Below are positions 8,145-17,840 of a stretch of 64,000 nt of DNA, piece by piece (position 1 is the stretch's first letter; each line of letters starts with the position of its first letter). The DNA is taken from NCBI GenBank assembly GCA_002708825.1, contig PAPF01000023.1, positions 62,001 to 126,000 of the forward strand. The letters run 5' to 3'. A program made the translations under genes and the position numbers. The notes below the pieces were generated by a model. The model was not told the DNA's origin and did no database searches. It saw nothing but the letters and a program-made list of their open reading frames with translations. Source of the stretch: Phyllobacteriaceae bacterium. Its GTDB lineage: Bacteria; Pseudomonadota; Alphaproteobacteria; Rhizobiales; Rhizobiaceae.

Positions 8145-8852
8145 ATGAACGCGAACGAGGAGCCCGCCGGCCCGGCCGTGACCGTGGCAGTACAGGGCAG
8201 GATCGAAGGGAGCGGAACGATCCGCCGCCTGCGCCGCATCTGGCGCTACACCTTTCTTGCCACCTTGGTCGTGGCTGCTGTCTTTGTTGCCGGCTTCGCC
8301 TTCTTCGTTGACGCTGTCGGCCGCATGGCGCCACCTGGCGGCATGAGCCGCGCCGACGGGATCATCGTGCTCACCGGCGGCTATCACCGCCTCGACACGG
8401 CCGTCTCCCTGCTGGAAAAGGGCCAGGGCAAGCGCCTGCTCATTTCCGGTGTCAATCCGGTGACGACCCGCACCAGCCTGCGCCAGGCCACCGGCGCCCG
8501 CAGCGCCATCTTCAACTGCTGCATCGACATCGACATCGAGGCGCTCGACACCATCGGCAATGCCGCCGAAAGCGCCAAGTGGCTGGAGCGCAATGGCTAC
8601 AGGAGCGTGATCCTGGTGACCAACAACTACCACATGCCGCGCTCGATGGTGGAATTGAAGCGTACCGCCCGCGACATCGAGATCGTACCCTGGCCCGTGG
8701 TCAACACGCCGATGGAGGATGGCCGCTGGATGACCAAGCCGGCCGCCATGCGCGTGCTCATCACCGAATACGCCAAGTATGTGGCTGCCCTGGCACGCGG
8801 CGTCCTGCCGGTGCGCGATTCCTCGCCCATGATGAGCGCATCGGCGCGTTGA
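8145..8852 (+). CDS. YdcF-like DUF218 family membrane protein
   Basis: A 235-residue protein with one N-terminal transmembrane helix (FLATLVVAAVFVAGFAFFV) and a DUF218 domain. The domain shows IIVLTGGYHRLDTAV, the conserved NAAESAKWL segment and VTNNYHMPRS. DUF218 proteins such as SanA, YdcF and ElyC are linked to envelope integrity; the biochemical activity is unclear. I prefer ATG 8145, preceded by GAAGG, over ATG 8085. The position between ftsX and plsC is common in Hyphomicrobiales and suggests an envelope role. Confidence 0.82.
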   Translation: MNANEEPAGPAVTVAVQGRIEGSGTIRRLRRIWRYTFLATLVVAAVFVAGFAFFVDAVGRMAPPGGMSRADGIIVLTGGYHRLDTAVSLLEKGQGKRLLISGVNPVTTRTSLRQATGARSAIFNCCIDIDIEALDTIGNAAESAKWLERNGYRSVILVTNNYHMPRSMVELKRTARDIEIVPWPVVNTPMEDGRWMTKPAAMRVLITEYAKYVAALARGVLPVRDSSPMMSASAR

Positions 8853-8931
8853 CATCGTCCCGCTTTGCCTTTCCCGCGTCATCGTGTAATCCGGACCGAA
8901 TCCCAGTCCTCAAGACCGGTTCTGAAATCTC

Positions 8932-9735
8932 ATGATCCTTCTGCGCTCGCTCCTGTTCAACGCGGCCTTCTACGTGATGACGCTCGTCCAGATGATCGTC
9001 TACACGCCGTTCTACTTCCTGGCCCCGCGCGAAAGGGCATGGTGGGTTCCCAAGACATGGGCGAAGGTCAATCTCTGGCTGCTCGACCGGATCGGCGGCG
9101 TCAGGTCCGAGGTCACCGGCCAGGAAAACCTGCCCGATGGCGGTTATATCATCGCCCCAAAGCACCAGTCGGCATGGGACACCTTCTCCTTGCTGCCCTG
9201 GATCCCCGACGCGCTCTACATCCTCAAGCGCGAGCTGATGTGGATCCCGCTCTTCGGCTGGTATGTTGCCAAGATGCGCATGATCCCCATCGACCGCGGC
9301 AAGCGCTCGGTGGCGCTCAAGAAGGCCGTGAAGGAAGCCCGCGAGAAGATGGCCGAAGGGCGCCAGCTCCTCATCTATCCGGAAGGAACGCGCCGCCCGC
9401 CGGGCGCGGAGCCGGCCTACAAGTACGGGATCGTGGAGCTTTACGTGCAACTGAACGTGCCGGTCGTTCCCGTCGCCCATTGCGCCGGCCTCTACTGGCC
9501 GCGCCGCAAGATGCTGCGCTATCCCGGAACCATTCGCGCCCGCTTCCTGCCGCCCATTCCAGCGGGCCTGCCGCGCGAGGAGTTCCAGGCCCGGCTCCAG
9601 GCCGAGACGGAGGCCGCCTGCGACGCCTATCTCGTGGAAGCTGCGACCGGCGCGAACCCGCCGCCCATGCCCGAGACGGCCATCCGCCGCCTGCAGGAAC
9701 TGGGCATCGAGACCTCCGGGCTCCCGCGCCGCTGA
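8932..9735 (+). CDS. plsC: 1-acyl-sn-glycerol-3-phosphate acyltransferase
   Basis: PlsC acylates lysophosphatidic acid to phosphatidic acid at the inner membrane. The 267-residue protein has an N-terminal hydrophobic segment (LLFNAAFYVMTLVQMIVYT), the catalytic HX4D motif as HQSAWD, and the glycerol-phosphate-binding block LIYPEGTRRPPG. MIPIDRG (motif II type) is also present. It lies 79 bp after the DUF218 gene on the same strand and converges with the ChaC-like gene with an 11 bp gap. Confidence 0.92.
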   Translation: MILLRSLLFNAAFYVMTLVQMIVYTPFYFLAPRERAWWVPKTWAKVNLWLLDRIGGVRSEVTGQENLPDGGYIIAPKHQSAWDTFSLLPWIPDALYILKRELMWIPLFGWYVAKMRMIPIDRGKRSVALKKAVKEAREKMAEGRQLLIYPEGTRRPPGAEPAYKYGIVELYVQLNVPVVPVAHCAGLYWPRRKMLRYPGTIRARFLPPIPAGLPREEFQARLQAETEAACDAYLVEAATGANPPPMPETAIRRLQELGIETSGLPRR

Positions 9736-9746
9736 CGCGGAACGTG

Positions 9747-10286
9747 TCAGCCTTCGCGCATGTGGTGGGCGACGGCTTCCAGCCAGCGGTCGCGAATGCC
9801 GATGTGGCGCAGATGCTCCACCGTGTTGGCGACATATTCGTCATTGGGACCGGATTGCCCGTGCGCGCCGCGCACATGGCGCGCCGCTTCCTCGATGCCG
9901 AGACGCCCGGCGTACTGATGGTGGTGCTGGTCGACGACATAGCCGAGCGCTTGCACCCGGCGCCCGTCGTCAAGGGCTATGTTGAGCCAGCGTTCGCGAT
10001 AGACATGGGTAACCAGTTCCCGCCCGCGCAGGTAATCGATGGTCGGCGTACGCCGCGTCCCGCAGACACGGAAGGCCACGCCCACGCAGGAGCCGCCCTT
10101 GTCGAGCCCGAGCACGAGACCCGGCCGCTGTTCCGTTCCGCGATGCACGAAGGAGCGCACGCAAAGCGCCCGGCGAAAGCCGTAAAGATGGGCCCGGTGG
10201 CTTTCCAGGTGGTCAAATCCCGGCCGCCACATCAGCGAGCCATAGCCGAAGACCCAAAAATCGCCCATATCGGCGTCAGTGCTCAT
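9747..10286 (-). CDS. ChaC-like gamma-glutamylcyclotransferase
   Basis: A 179-residue protein of the ChaC family, which cleaves the gamma-glutamyl bond of glutathione to give 5-oxoproline and Cys-Gly. The N-terminal VFGYGSLMW motif binds the gamma-glutamyl group. The RGRELVTHVYRERW segment carries the Glu expected as catalytic acid/base. I chose ATG 10286 (MSTDADMGDFWVFGYGSLMW); an upstream in-frame ATG at 10331 would overlap the divergent DUF2125 gene start. The two divergent starts are only 43 bp apart. Confidence 0.87.
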   Translation of the reverse strand: MSTDADMGDFWVFGYGSLMWRPGFDHLESHRAHLYGFRRALCVRSFVHRGTEQRPGLVLGLDKGGSCVGVAFRVCGTRRTPTIDYLRGRELVTHVYRERWLNIALDDGRRVQALGYVVDQHHHQYAGRLGIEEAARHVRGAHGQSGPNDEYVANTVEHLRHIGIRDRWLEAVAHHMREG

Positions 10287-10329
10287 GGCGCCCTTGTCCG
10301 CCCCTGATTGTGAAAGGCTGCTCTCAACC

Positions 10330-11331
10330 ATGTCCCGCCCGGCCAGTCCCGCTCCGCGCAGCACCCGTCGCTTTTTCTTTCTCGCCCTGGCCGTCATTGC
10401 GGCCATCGGCCTCTATACGGCCGGCTGGTTCTATATCGCCGGGCGGCTCGAAGCGCAAACCCGCCTCGCCATGGAACGCCAGGCCGCGCGCGGCATCGAG
10501 GCCGAATGCGCCAGCCCGCAGGCCCATGGCTATCCGTTCCGCATCGGCCTGATCTGTGAAAGTACCGCATGGCGCGAGCCGGCCGGGGGCATCGCCATCA
10601 GCGCCGGTGCCTTGCGCAGCGCGGCCCAGGTCTACGCGCCGCGCCATGTCGTCGGTGAAATCGACGGCCCGGCAGAACTGGACCTGCCCGGCCTCGTGCC
10701 CCTGCGCGCCGACTGGCAAAGCCTTCAGGCCAGCGTCCGTGCCTCCGAACCACTGCCGTCGCGCGCCTCGCTTCAGGCCACCGATGCCCGCCTTTCGGTC
10801 CGCTCGTCCCATGCGCCGGTCATCGCCACCGCCGACGCCGTCCAGGCCCACATGCGCACCGTCGAGGGATCACTGGACCTCGCCGCCGCCCTGACCGGCG
10901 TCAACCTGCCCGAGGGCATGACCAACGGCGTGGACCTGCCGCCTCTCGCCCTGACATCCGACATGACGATCCGCGACGGCGCGCTGCACATGGCTACGGG
11001 CAAACGTTCCCTGCGCGGTCTCGAAGGCACGCTGCGCGATCTCTCGCTCGAGATTGGCGGGTCGGCGGGCGCGCGCCTGACCGGCCCGTTCAGCGTGGAT
11101 GGCGAGGGCCGGCTGAACGGCGACTTCAGCCTGACGCTGCGCAATCCGGCCGAACTCGCCGCCCTGGCAAAACGGCTCTATCCGCGCGAGGAGAAGACGA
11201 TCGGCAGCGCGCTCGCCGCGCTGACGGCCCTCGGCGGCGGCAATGGCAGTCCGGTCATTCCCGTCCGCGTCAGCGATGGCGTCCCGTCGCTGGGCTTCTT
11301 CCGGCTGCAGCCACTGCCGCGCCTGCCCTGA
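10330..11331 (+). CDS. DUF2125 domain-containing protein
   Basis: A 333-residue protein with one N-terminal helix (FFFLALAVIAAIGLYTAGW) acting as membrane anchor or uncleaved signal, followed by the DUF2125 domain found mainly in alphaproteobacteria. The EAECASPQAHGYPFRIGL stretch with two Cys (about residues 59-75) is typical of the family. The function is unknown; an envelope location is likely. ATG 10330 was chosen because it begins MSRPASPAPRSTRR just before the helix; an in-frame ATG at 10279 overlaps the divergent gene. Confidence 0.82.
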   Translation: MSRPASPAPRSTRRFFFLALAVIAAIGLYTAGWFYIAGRLEAQTRLAMERQAARGIEAECASPQAHGYPFRIGLICESTAWREPAGGIAISAGALRSAAQVYAPRHVVGEIDGPAELDLPGLVPLRADWQSLQASVRASEPLPSRASLQATDARLSVRSSHAPVIATADAVQAHMRTVEGSLDLAAALTGVNLPEGMTNGVDLPPLALTSDMTIRDGALHMATGKRSLRGLEGTLRDLSLEIGGSAGARLTGPFSVDGEGRLNGDFSLTLRNPAELAALAKRLYPREEKTIGSALAALTALGGGNGSPVIPVRVSDGVPSLGFFRLQPLPRLP

Positions 11332-11340
11332 CCGGATGGC

Positions 11341-12300
11341 TCAGGGCTTGTGGGCGTGGTCCGCGTGGCGGCCGAAATCCGGCTCCGCCGTATCCTGCCC
11401 GGCCTCGATGATCGAGCGGCGGATGGCCCGGGTGCGGGTGAACAGGTCGAACAGCTTGTCGCCATCGCCCCAGCGGATTGCCCGTTGCAGCGCCGACAGG
11501 TCTTCGGAAAACCGCGCCAGCATTTCAAGGATCGCGTCCTTGTTGTGCAGGCAGACATCGCGCCACATGATCGGATCGGACGCCGCAAGGCGCGTGAAAT
11601 CGCGGAAACCGGAGGCGGAATACTTGATGCCTTCGGACTTGGTCACCGTCTCCAGGTCGTCGGCCGTGCCCACGATGTTGTAGGCGATGATGTGCGGCAG
11701 ATGCGAGACGATGGCCAGCACCCGGTCGTGGTGATCGGCATCCATGGTGTCGACGCGCGAGCCGCAGGCTTCCCAGAACAGGCGCAGGCGGTCCAGTGCG
11801 CCCGCCTCGGTGCCCTCGACGGGGGTCAGGATGCACCAGCGGCCCTCGAAGAGTTCCGCGAAACCGGCATCAGGGCCCGAGCGTTCCGTGCCCGCGATCG
11901 GATGGCCGGGAATGAAATGCACGCCTTCGGGCACATGCGGCGCCATCTGTTCGATGACGGAGCGCTTCGTCGAGCCCACATCGGTGAGGATGGCGCCCGG
12001 TTCGAGCGCCCCGGCGATCGCTTCCGCCACCGCGCCCGATGCCCCGACAGGCACCGAGACGATGACGAGATCCGCGCCGCGCACCGCATCCCCCGCATCG
12101 GCCACATGGCGGTCGCCAAGCCCAAGCTCTTGCGCCCTTGCCAGCGTTTCGGCACTGCGGCTCGAGACGACGATCTCGCCTGCCAGCCCCTCGCGCCGGA
12201 TCACATGGGCCAGCGAGGAACCGATGAGCCCGATGCCGATCAGCGCGATGCGCGCGAACATCGGCGCGCCCGCCCCGGTCTTGCCGTTCATGCCGGACAC
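11341..12300 (-). CDS. tyrC: Prephenate/arogenate dehydrogenase family protein
   Basis: It oxidatively decarboxylates prephenate or arogenate toward tyrosine, using NAD(P). The 319-residue protein has the Rossmann motif ALIGIGLIGSS near residues 18-28, the VSVPVG segment, the DVGSTKR active-site motif and HPIAGTERSG. The start is GTG 12300, placed 7 nt after AAAGGA that lies inside the end of hisC; ATG codons at 12291 and 12261 are alternatives. Only 4 bp separate it from hisC, so hisC-tyrC is one operon for tyrosine/phenylalanine synthesis. Confidence 0.92.
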   Translation of the reverse strand: MSGMNGKTGAGAPMFARIALIGIGLIGSSLAHVIRREGLAGEIVVSSRSAETLARAQELGLGDRHVADAGDAVRGADLVIVSVPVGASGAVAEAIAGALEPGAILTDVGSTKRSVIEQMAPHVPEGVHFIPGHPIAGTERSGPDAGFAELFEGRWCILTPVEGTEAGALDRLRLFWEACGSRVDTMDADHHDRVLAIVSHLPHIIAYNIVGTADDLETVTKSEGIKYSASGFRDFTRLAASDPIMWRDVCLHNKDAILEMLARFSEDLSALQRAIRWGDGDKLFDLFTRTRAIRRSIIEAGQDTAEPDFGRHADHAHKP

Positions 12301-12304
12301 GATG

Positions 12305-13417
12305 CTATCCTTTCAGGAATTCGGTCAGCGCCGCGATCACGCCTTCATTCGCCTCGGCCGTGCCGATGCTCATGCGCAGGGCATTGGGAAAGCCGTAGCC
12401 GGTCACCCGGCGCAGCACATAGCCGCGCGCGCACAGGAAGGCATCCGCCGCCTCCGCCGTATGCACCGGATCGTCCTCGGGGAAATGCACCAGCACGAAA
12501 TTGCCGACCGAGGGCGTGACGCGCAGGCCAAGCCCGGTGAAGGCTTCGGTCAGCCGGGCCAGCCATGCGTCATTGTGCGACACCGCCGCCTCGATGAAGC
12601 CACGGTCGCGGATCGCCGCCGCGCCGGCCCGGATCGCCAGTGCATTGACATTGAACGGCCCGCGCACGCGGTTGATGGCATCGCACACATGGGCCGGCGC
12701 ATACATCCAGCCGATCCTGAGGCTGGCCAGGCCGTAGATCTTGGAAAAGGTGCGCGTCATGACGGTGTTGTCGTTGTTGGCGACCAGTTCCATGCCCGCC
12801 TCGTAGTCGTTGCGGCGCACATATTCGGCATAGGCGGCATCGAGCACCAGCAGCACGTGCGGCGGCAGCGAGGCGCGCAGGCGCTTGACCTCTTCGTAAG
12901 CGATGTAGGTGCCGGTCGGATTGTTCGGATTGGCGAGGAACACGACCTTGGTGCGCCCGGTGACGCAGGCAAGGATGGCATCCACGTCGGCCGTTTCGTC
13001 CTTTTCCGCCGCCACGACCGGCGTCGCTCCATTGGCCAGGATCTGGATGCGGTAGACCAGGAAACCGTGCTCGGTATAGATCGCCTCGTCGCCCTCGCCG
13101 AGATAGACATGGGCCAACAGGCCCAGCAACTCGTCCGAACCGTTCGAGCAGACGATGTTGGCCGGGTTCAGGCCATGCACTTCCGCGATTGCCTGGCGCA
13201 ATTCCTCCGACTGGCCGTCAGGATAGATTTCCAGCCGGGACAGCGAACCCTCGATGGCCTCGCGCACTTTCGGCGAGCAGCCGAGCGGCGTCTCGTTGGA
13301 GGACAGCTTGTAGACCTTCTCCACCCCGTGCACGGTCTCGCGGCCCGGCACATAGGCGGCGATGTCCATCACGCCGGGATTGGGCACGGGACGGGTGGGA
13401 TTGGCGCTCTTGTCCAT
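12305..13417 (-). CDS. hisC: Histidinol-phosphate / aromatic aminotransferase
   Basis: A PLP aminotransferase of fold type I, 370 residues. The PLP-binding lysine is in [16 protein letters not shown]. The N-terminal [11 protein letters not shown] and [11 protein letters not shown] motifs are those of HisC. In rhizobia this copy next to tyrC probably transaminates prephenate/phenylpyruvate-type substrates as well as histidinol phosphate; the substrate cannot be fixed from sequence. ATG 13417 ([15 protein letters not shown]) has AAGGG upstream; an upstream in-frame start at 13477 is less likely. Confidence 0.92.
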   Translation of the reverse strand: MDKSANPTRPVPNPGVMDIAAYVPGRETVHGVEKVYKLSSNETPLGCSPKVREAIEGSLSRLEIYPDGQSEELRQAIAEVHGLNPANIVCSNGSDELLGLLAHVYLGEGDEAIYTEHGFLVYRIQILANGATPVVAAEKDETADVDAILACVTGRTKVVFLANPNNPTGTYIAYEEVKRLRASLPPHVLLVLDAAYAEYVRRNDYEAGMELVANNDNTVMTRTFSKIYGLASLRIGWMYAPAHVCDAINRVRGPFNVNALAIRAGAAAIRDRGFIEAAVSHNDAWLARLTEAFTGLGLRVTPSVGNFVLVHFPEDDPVHTAEAADAFLCARGYVLRRVTGYGFPNALRMSIGTAEANEGVIAALTEFLKG

Positions 13418-13511
13418 GACGGGAAACCCTTGGGTGAAGATTGGCTTGGCCGCGCACAGGCGACCGCGAGCCGACATACAGCCCGCAAGGCAAAATGTCG
13501 AGGCGGTCGGG

Positions 13512-14288
13512 TCAAACGGGGCTGTGGCGTCCCGCCCGGTTTTCGTTTCCGTCCCGGTGCACCCGTGATGCCGCCTGAGGGGCCAGCACCGGGACGAAGA
13601 CGCGGCGCGAGGCCCGCTGGGCGACAGGCCGGCCCTGGTAGAGCCGCTTCTGCGCCTCCACCACCAGAACCCCGGCGAAGAGCGGCCAGATACGCCGGCC
13701 CGCCTGTTCCAGTGACGGCGCGGCGCGGATCAGCCACCGCTTGCGCAACGGCGGGAAGAACAGCGCATCGGCAAAGGCGCCGGGGGTGAAATTGGCATCG
13801 CGCAGCAGCGTGGTCACCTGTCCGCGCGAGAACGGCCGCCCGGAGCCGAAGGGCGTGTGCTCGAACCGCGCCCAGATGCCGCGCCGGTTGGGCACCACCA
13901 CCACCAGCCGCCCGCCCGGCGCCAGCACCCGCCATGCCTCCGTCAGCGTTTCGCGGGGATTCTCCGAATGCTCCAGCAGGTGAACCATCAGCAACCGGTC
14001 GACCGAACTGTCGGGCAGCGGCAGTTCCTCGTCGAAGACCAGCGCCGCCGCGCCCGGTCCTTCCACCGGCCAGTTCACCGCGCCCTGTCCGGCCGGCATG
14101 AAGGCGAAGGTGCGTTCCGCGTCGGGCGAGAACCGGTCCAGCCAGGGCAGCGCATAGCCCAGCCCGACAAGACGCTCATTGGCCAGCGGCTGCCAGACCG
14201 CTGTCAGCGCCCGAGCGATTGAGCGTTCCGCCAGCCGGCCGAGCGTCGAGGCATAAAAGGTTCGCAAATCGACGATGTCGCCATACAT
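13512..14288 (-). CDS. SAM-dependent class I methyltransferase
   Basis: A 258-residue Methyltransf_11-type protein. A degenerate nucleotide-binding region is followed by [16 protein letters not shown] and a post-motif [18 protein letters not shown], the usual motif IV-V signature. The substrate is unknown. ATG 14288 gives [14 protein letters not shown], the typical rhizobial N-terminus. The gene is divergent from gloB (103 bp between starts), an arrangement seen in other rhizobia. The 3' end lies 94 bp upstream of hisC on the same strand. Confidence 0.86.
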   Translation of the reverse strand: MYGDIVDLRTFYASTLGRLAERSIARALTAVWQPLANERLVGLGYALPWLDRFSPDAERTFAFMPAGQGAVNWPVEGPGAAALVFDEELPLPDSSVDRLLMVHLLEHSENPRETLTEAWRVLAPGGRLVVVVPNRRGIWARFEHTPFGSGRPFSRGQVTTLLRDANFTPGAFADALFFPPLRKRWLIRAAPSLEQAGRRIWPLFAGVLVVEAQKRLYQGRPVAQRASRRVFVPVLAPQAASRVHRDGNENRAGRHSPV

Positions 14289-14391
14289 GGACGGGACGGT
14301 AGCATGCCGGACGTCGAGCGCAACCGGGCTTGGCAAGTGACAATCCGCCACGCCTCCAATAGGCTCGGCCCCGAAGCAAGGGAGATTGAAG

Positions 14392-15159
14392 ATGCCATTG
14401 CAGATCGAACAGTTCATGTGCCGCAGCGACAACTTCTGTGTCCTGGTTCACGATCCGGACACCGGAGCCACGGCCGCCATCGACGCACCGGAAAACCCGC
14501 CGATCCGCGAGCAGCTTGCCCGCAAGGGCTGGACCCTGACACACATCCTCGTCACCCATCACCACGGCGACCACGTCGAGGCCATCGCGCCACTGAAGGC
14601 CGCCTATGGCTGCGAGGTCATCGGCCCGGCCGCCGAAGCCGACAGGATCGAAGGGCTCGACCGGTTGGTTGGCGACGGCGACCGCTTCGACTGGGCAGGC
14701 CATGCCGTCGAGGTGATTTCCACGCCGGGCCATACGGCCGGCCATGTCTGCTACCATTTCCCCGATGACCGGGTCGTCTTCACCGCCGATACGCTGTTTG
14801 CCCTCGGCTGCGGCCGCCTGTTTGAGCGCGGCCCGCGCGAGATGTTCGCATCCCTGTCGAAACTGGCCGCCCTGCCGCCGGAAACCGCCGTCTATTGCGG
14901 CCACGAATACACGCTGGCCAATGCCCGTTTCGCCGTGACGGTGGACCCGGACAATGCCGTACTGGCAGGCCGCCTGAAGGAAATCGAGGCCTTGCGCGCG
15001 GAGGACAAGCCCACATTGCCAACGACCATCGGCCTGGAATTGCAGACCAATCCGTTCCTGCGCTGGGGCGATACCGCCATCCGCACGCATCTGGGCATGG
15101 AGAATGCCGATGACTGGGAAGTGCTGGGCGAAATCCGTGCCCGCAAGGACAAGGCCTGA
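14392..15159 (+). CDS. gloB: Hydroxyacylglutathione hydrolase (glyoxalase II)
   Basis: GloB hydrolyses S-lactoylglutathione to lactate and glutathione, finishing methylglyoxal detoxification. The 255-residue metallo-beta-lactamase-fold protein has the binuclear metal motif [10 protein letters not shown], the further His in PGHTAGHV, the bridging Asp in FTADTLF and GHEYT. It ends with the GloB C-terminal helical domain ([11 protein letters not shown]). ATG 14392 has AGGGAG 7 nt upstream; a TTG at 14386 is less likely. Confidence 0.93.
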   Translation: MPLQIEQFMCRSDNFCVLVHDPDTGATAAIDAPENPPIREQLARKGWTLTHILVTHHHGDHVEAIAPLKAAYGCEVIGPAAEADRIEGLDRLVGDGDRFDWAGHAVEVISTPGHTAGHVCYHFPDDRVVFTADTLFALGCGRLFERGPREMFASLSKLAALPPETAVYCGHEYTLANARFAVTVDPDNAVLAGRLKEIEALRAEDKPTLPTTIGLELQTNPFLRWGDTAIRTHLGMENADDWEVLGEIRARKDKA

Positions 15160-15190
15160 ACCTTGTCCGGCGCGGATCTGCCGGTTCAGG
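15155..15190. terminator. Inverted repeat spanning the gloB and yhhN-like stop codons
   Basis: CCTGAACC at 15155-15162 is perfectly complementary to GGTTCAGG at 15183-15190, with a 20-base loop that could pair further. It contains both convergent stop codons, so a bidirectional terminator is plausible. There is no strong T-tract on either side. Confidence 0.45.
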
Positions 15191-15872
15191 TCAGCGCAAC
15201 GAGGAAGGCTGCCTGCGCGAGGTAATAGGTGATCCACACGAAGAGATGCGCCGCGCGCTGGCGCGGATCGTCCTCGCGCATCAGGAACCGCTCGATGGCC
15301 AGCACCGAATCGGAGGCCACGAAGAGCAGCGCCCCCGCCACGACGCCCGGCGACTGGAACAGGAAGGCCGCCGCCGCCATGGCGACGATGGCCGCGACAT
15401 AGACGGCCACCGGCCCGCGCATGGGCTTTTTGACCGCCGGCATCAGGCGCCAGGCCAGGAACAGCGCCCATGCCGCTGTTGCAAGGACAAGGACAAGCGC
15501 CAGGGAGAGGGGCAGGACAGTGACCGGCAGCGCCGATCCGGCAGCCGGATCGTGCAGCGCGAACAGGGCCACAAAGACCAGATGTGCGGTCAGGAAGGCT
15601 CCGAGACCCGCCATGAAGGACCGGTCGTCGTAATGGGCGAGAAAGAAATCGCCGAGTGCGGAGAGTGCCAGCCCCGCGACCAGCAACCAGGGACCGCCCA
15701 CATGCAAGGCGATCAGCGCCAGCAGGCCGGTCGAAAGCGTCTTGACCGCCGTGCGCCGCCAGGACACCGGCTGCGGCAGCAGCAGGGCATAGAGCGCGGC
15801 GGCGACAGCCGACAGCAGGAGGAGGCCGTTGGCGGTTTCCGCAAGTCCGCCAGGCCAGGGCAGCAGGCTCAT
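15186..15872 (-). CDS. YhhN/TMEM86 family membrane protein (lysoplasmalogenase-like)
   Basis: A 228-residue integral membrane protein with about seven to eight hydrophobic helices. LSALGDFFLA and VASDSVLAIERF carry the paired Asp residues typical of the YhhN/TMEM86 family. Animal TMEM86B hydrolyses the vinyl-ether bond of lysoplasmalogens; the bacterial role is not settled, so the function is inference. The start overlaps the stop of the upstream EamA transporter gene (ATGA), indicating a two-gene operon. Confidence 0.82.
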   Translation of the reverse strand: MSLLPWPGGLAETANGLLLLSAVAAALYALLLPQPVSWRRTAVKTLSTGLLALIALHVGGPWLLVAGLALSALGDFFLAHYDDRSFMAGLGAFLTAHLVFVALFALHDPAAGSALPVTVLPLSLALVLVLATAAWALFLAWRLMPAVKKPMRGPVAVYVAAIVAMAAAAFLFQSPGVVAGALLFVASDSVLAIERFLMREDDPRQRAAHLFVWITYYLAQAAFLVALT

Positions 15873-16759
15873 GGCGATGCCCCGTCTGCCTGCTTGTTAC
15901 CGCTCGTCAGCATCGGCCAGGCGGCCAGGATGGCGCCCCCGGTGATCAGCAGGCAGGCCGCGAGCACGATGACGGTCGCCTCGGCGAATCCGGCGGCGAT
16001 CAGCACCAGCGTGGAGAAGAGTGGCGCGCCATAGCTCGATGCGCCGAGGACCTGGATATTGCCCTGCTTGACGCCGTGATCCCAGAAATAGAAGGCCGCG
16101 CCCACCGGTCCGAGGCCGAGCCCCAGCACCGCCAGCCATTCCAGCGTGGTGGCCGGCCAGACCGTTTCCTCCAGCGCCAGATGGCATCCGAGTGCCAGCA
16201 CCGCCGTTGCCGCGCAGAAGCCGGTCACCGCATCGCTCGGCACATCGGCCAGGCGCCGCGACAGCAGCGAATAGCCCGACCAAAGGAAGGCGCAGACGAA
16301 GGCCATGGCATAGCCGAACCCGTAGGCCGGATCGAAGGAGAGGCCCTGGCCCTTGGTGACGATCAGCGCGGTGCCGGCAAGCCCCATCAGCGTGCCGGCG
16401 ACATGATGGACGCGCAACCGCTCGCCCGGCATCAGCGCGGACCCTGCCACGATGAACAGCGGCCAGAGATAGGCGATCAGGCTGGCATCGACGGCCGGCG
16501 CGTTGCGCAGCGCGGTGAAATAGAAGAAGTGGTAGCCGAACAGCCCGATCACCCCGACAGCCCATGCGCGGCCGTCGGCCTTCAGGGCAGACAAGGGCTG
16601 TCCTCTCACAAGAAGCGCAGCCAGCCCGACAAGGGCGCCGATGGTGAAGCTCATCGCGGCGAGCTGGAATGGCGGTACGGCGCCGGACGCATCGGTAAAC
16701 AGCGCCAGCAGCGCCCACAGCACGACGGCGAGAAAACCGATGAATGTCGCGCGTACCAA
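15869..16759 (-). CDS. EamA/DMT family transporter (YddG-like exporter)
   Basis: A 296-residue protein with ten predicted helices in two EamA repeats, typical of drug/metabolite transporters. The sequence flavour is close to YddG-type aromatic amino-acid exporters, but the substrate is inference. The start appears to be TTG at 16759: no ATG or GTG is available before the first helix, and GGGAGG lies 5 nt upstream of the TTG. A TTG start with a strong ribosome-binding site is a point to check in automated annotation. Confidence 0.84.
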   Translation of the reverse strand: MVRATFIGFLAVVLWALLALFTDASGAVPPFQLAAMSFTIGALVGLAALLVRGQPLSALKADGRAWAVGVIGLFGYHFFYFTALRNAPAVDASLIAYLWPLFIVAGSALMPGERLRVHHVAGTLMGLAGTALIVTKGQGLSFDPAYGFGYAMAFVCAFLWSGYSLLSRRLADVPSDAVTGFCAATAVLALGCHLALEETVWPATTLEWLAVLGLGLGPVGAAFYFWDHGVKQGNIQVLGASSYGAPLFSTLVLIAAGFAEATVIVLAACLLITGGAILAAWPMLTSGNKQADGASP

Positions 16760-16804
16760 TTCGCCCTCCCGGCCATCAGCCGGATCGGCTCCGGTGCCGT
16801 CGTG

Positions 16805-17605
16805 TCAGTCCGCCGGCCCGAACCGGGTCGCGGCGATCGTCAGCCGCCCGATATAGGTCGGCACCGACGCCTTAACCGGAGCATAAACGTCTGTCGAGCC
16901 TCTGCGCGCGAAGGTGACGCTGATATCGTCATTGGCGCGCAGGTACTGGATGGATTTCCTGTCCGTGCGGTAGCCGGCCACGGGGATGAACTTCGCCTTG
17001 CAGGTGACGGACGGTCCCTTGTAGCTGCCGATGGTCACGTCGCCTGTCTGCGGATTGGACAGCGCGATATCCATGCGCATCCGGCCGTCAAAGACATGCA
17101 GCGTCCGCCCGCAGACCGCTTCCGGGCTCGCCGCGCGCACGATGCTTGCCGTCATCGGATCGCTGACCGCCTTGAGATGCTCGGCGGTGACCGGAACGAG
17201 CTTCTCGTTCTTCCGCGGCTTGGGCGACACGCGGGCCTCGATCACGTTGCCGTCCCGGAAGACGAGCGCCGTGGCGCGCTTCTTCTCGCCCGAGACATAA
17301 TTCATGGCATAGCGGTCGGGCACGACACCGTTGTCCGTCAGGCGGCCTTCGACACGCGAATGGGCGACCGTCTTGTCGAAGACGAGGGCGAGCCCCGAAC
17401 TGCGCACCGACCCTTCCACCGTGAACCGGTTGCCGTCCACCGAACTGCGGAAATGCGACTGGCCGAGGGGCAGACCGAGCAGGGAGAAGGTGTATTCCGT
17501 GACGAAGGTGTCCCTGGCCTCCATGGCTTGGCCCGCAACAGGCAGGGTTGCCAGTGTGGCCGCGCACAATGCGGTTGTCATTCGGATCATCGCGTTCAGT
17601 CCCAT
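16805..17605 (-). CDS. DUF3108 domain-containing periplasmic protein
   Basis: A 266-residue protein with an N-terminal signal peptide (MIRMTTALCAATLATLPVA, cleavage near AGQA-ME) and the DUF3108 beta-sandwich domain common in Proteobacteria. No catalytic motif is visible. The function is unknown; periplasmic location follows from the signal peptide. An alternative start at 17590 would remove five residues before the signal peptide. It is divergent from rpmB, with 235 bp between starts. Confidence 0.82.
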   Translation of the reverse strand: MGLNAMIRMTTALCAATLATLPVAGQAMEARDTFVTEYTFSLLGLPLGQSHFRSSVDGNRFTVEGSVRSSGLALVFDKTVAHSRVEGRLTDNGVVPDRYAMNYVSGEKKRATALVFRDGNVIEARVSPKPRKNEKLVPVTAEHLKAVSDPMTASIVRAASPEAVCGRTLHVFDGRMRMDIALSNPQTGDVTIGSYKGPSVTCKAKFIPVAGYRTDRKSIQYLRANDDISVTFARRGSTDVYAPVKASVPTYIGRLTIAATRFGPAD

Positions 17606-17700
17606 CTTTGACGTCCCTCGGCCTTGTGGTTATGCGGCGATTCCGGCAAAGTTGTGGTCCGCTCGCCGGTTCCCGCGGACCACCGCCCGGCGAATGCGGG

Positions 17701-17729
17701 TTGACGCACGGCGCCAATGACACTATGGA
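17701..17729 (+). promoter_or_regulatory. Candidate sigma-70 promoter of rpmB
   Basis: TTGACG at 17701-17706 and TATGGA at 17724-17729 are separated by 17 bp. The -35 box matches consensus at five of six positions, the -10 box at three. A leader of roughly 100 nt would precede rpmB. No other strong element is seen in the 235 bp between the DUF3108 gene and rpmB. Confidence 0.45.
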
Positions 17730-17840
17730 ACGCGGGATTTTTCCCACGAGGCAAGCCCGGGAACAGGACGCGGTTCACGCGAGCGGCGTTCACGCTCCCT
17801 TCCGGCTTGCATCGAAAGACACGAACCAAAAGGTGATCAG

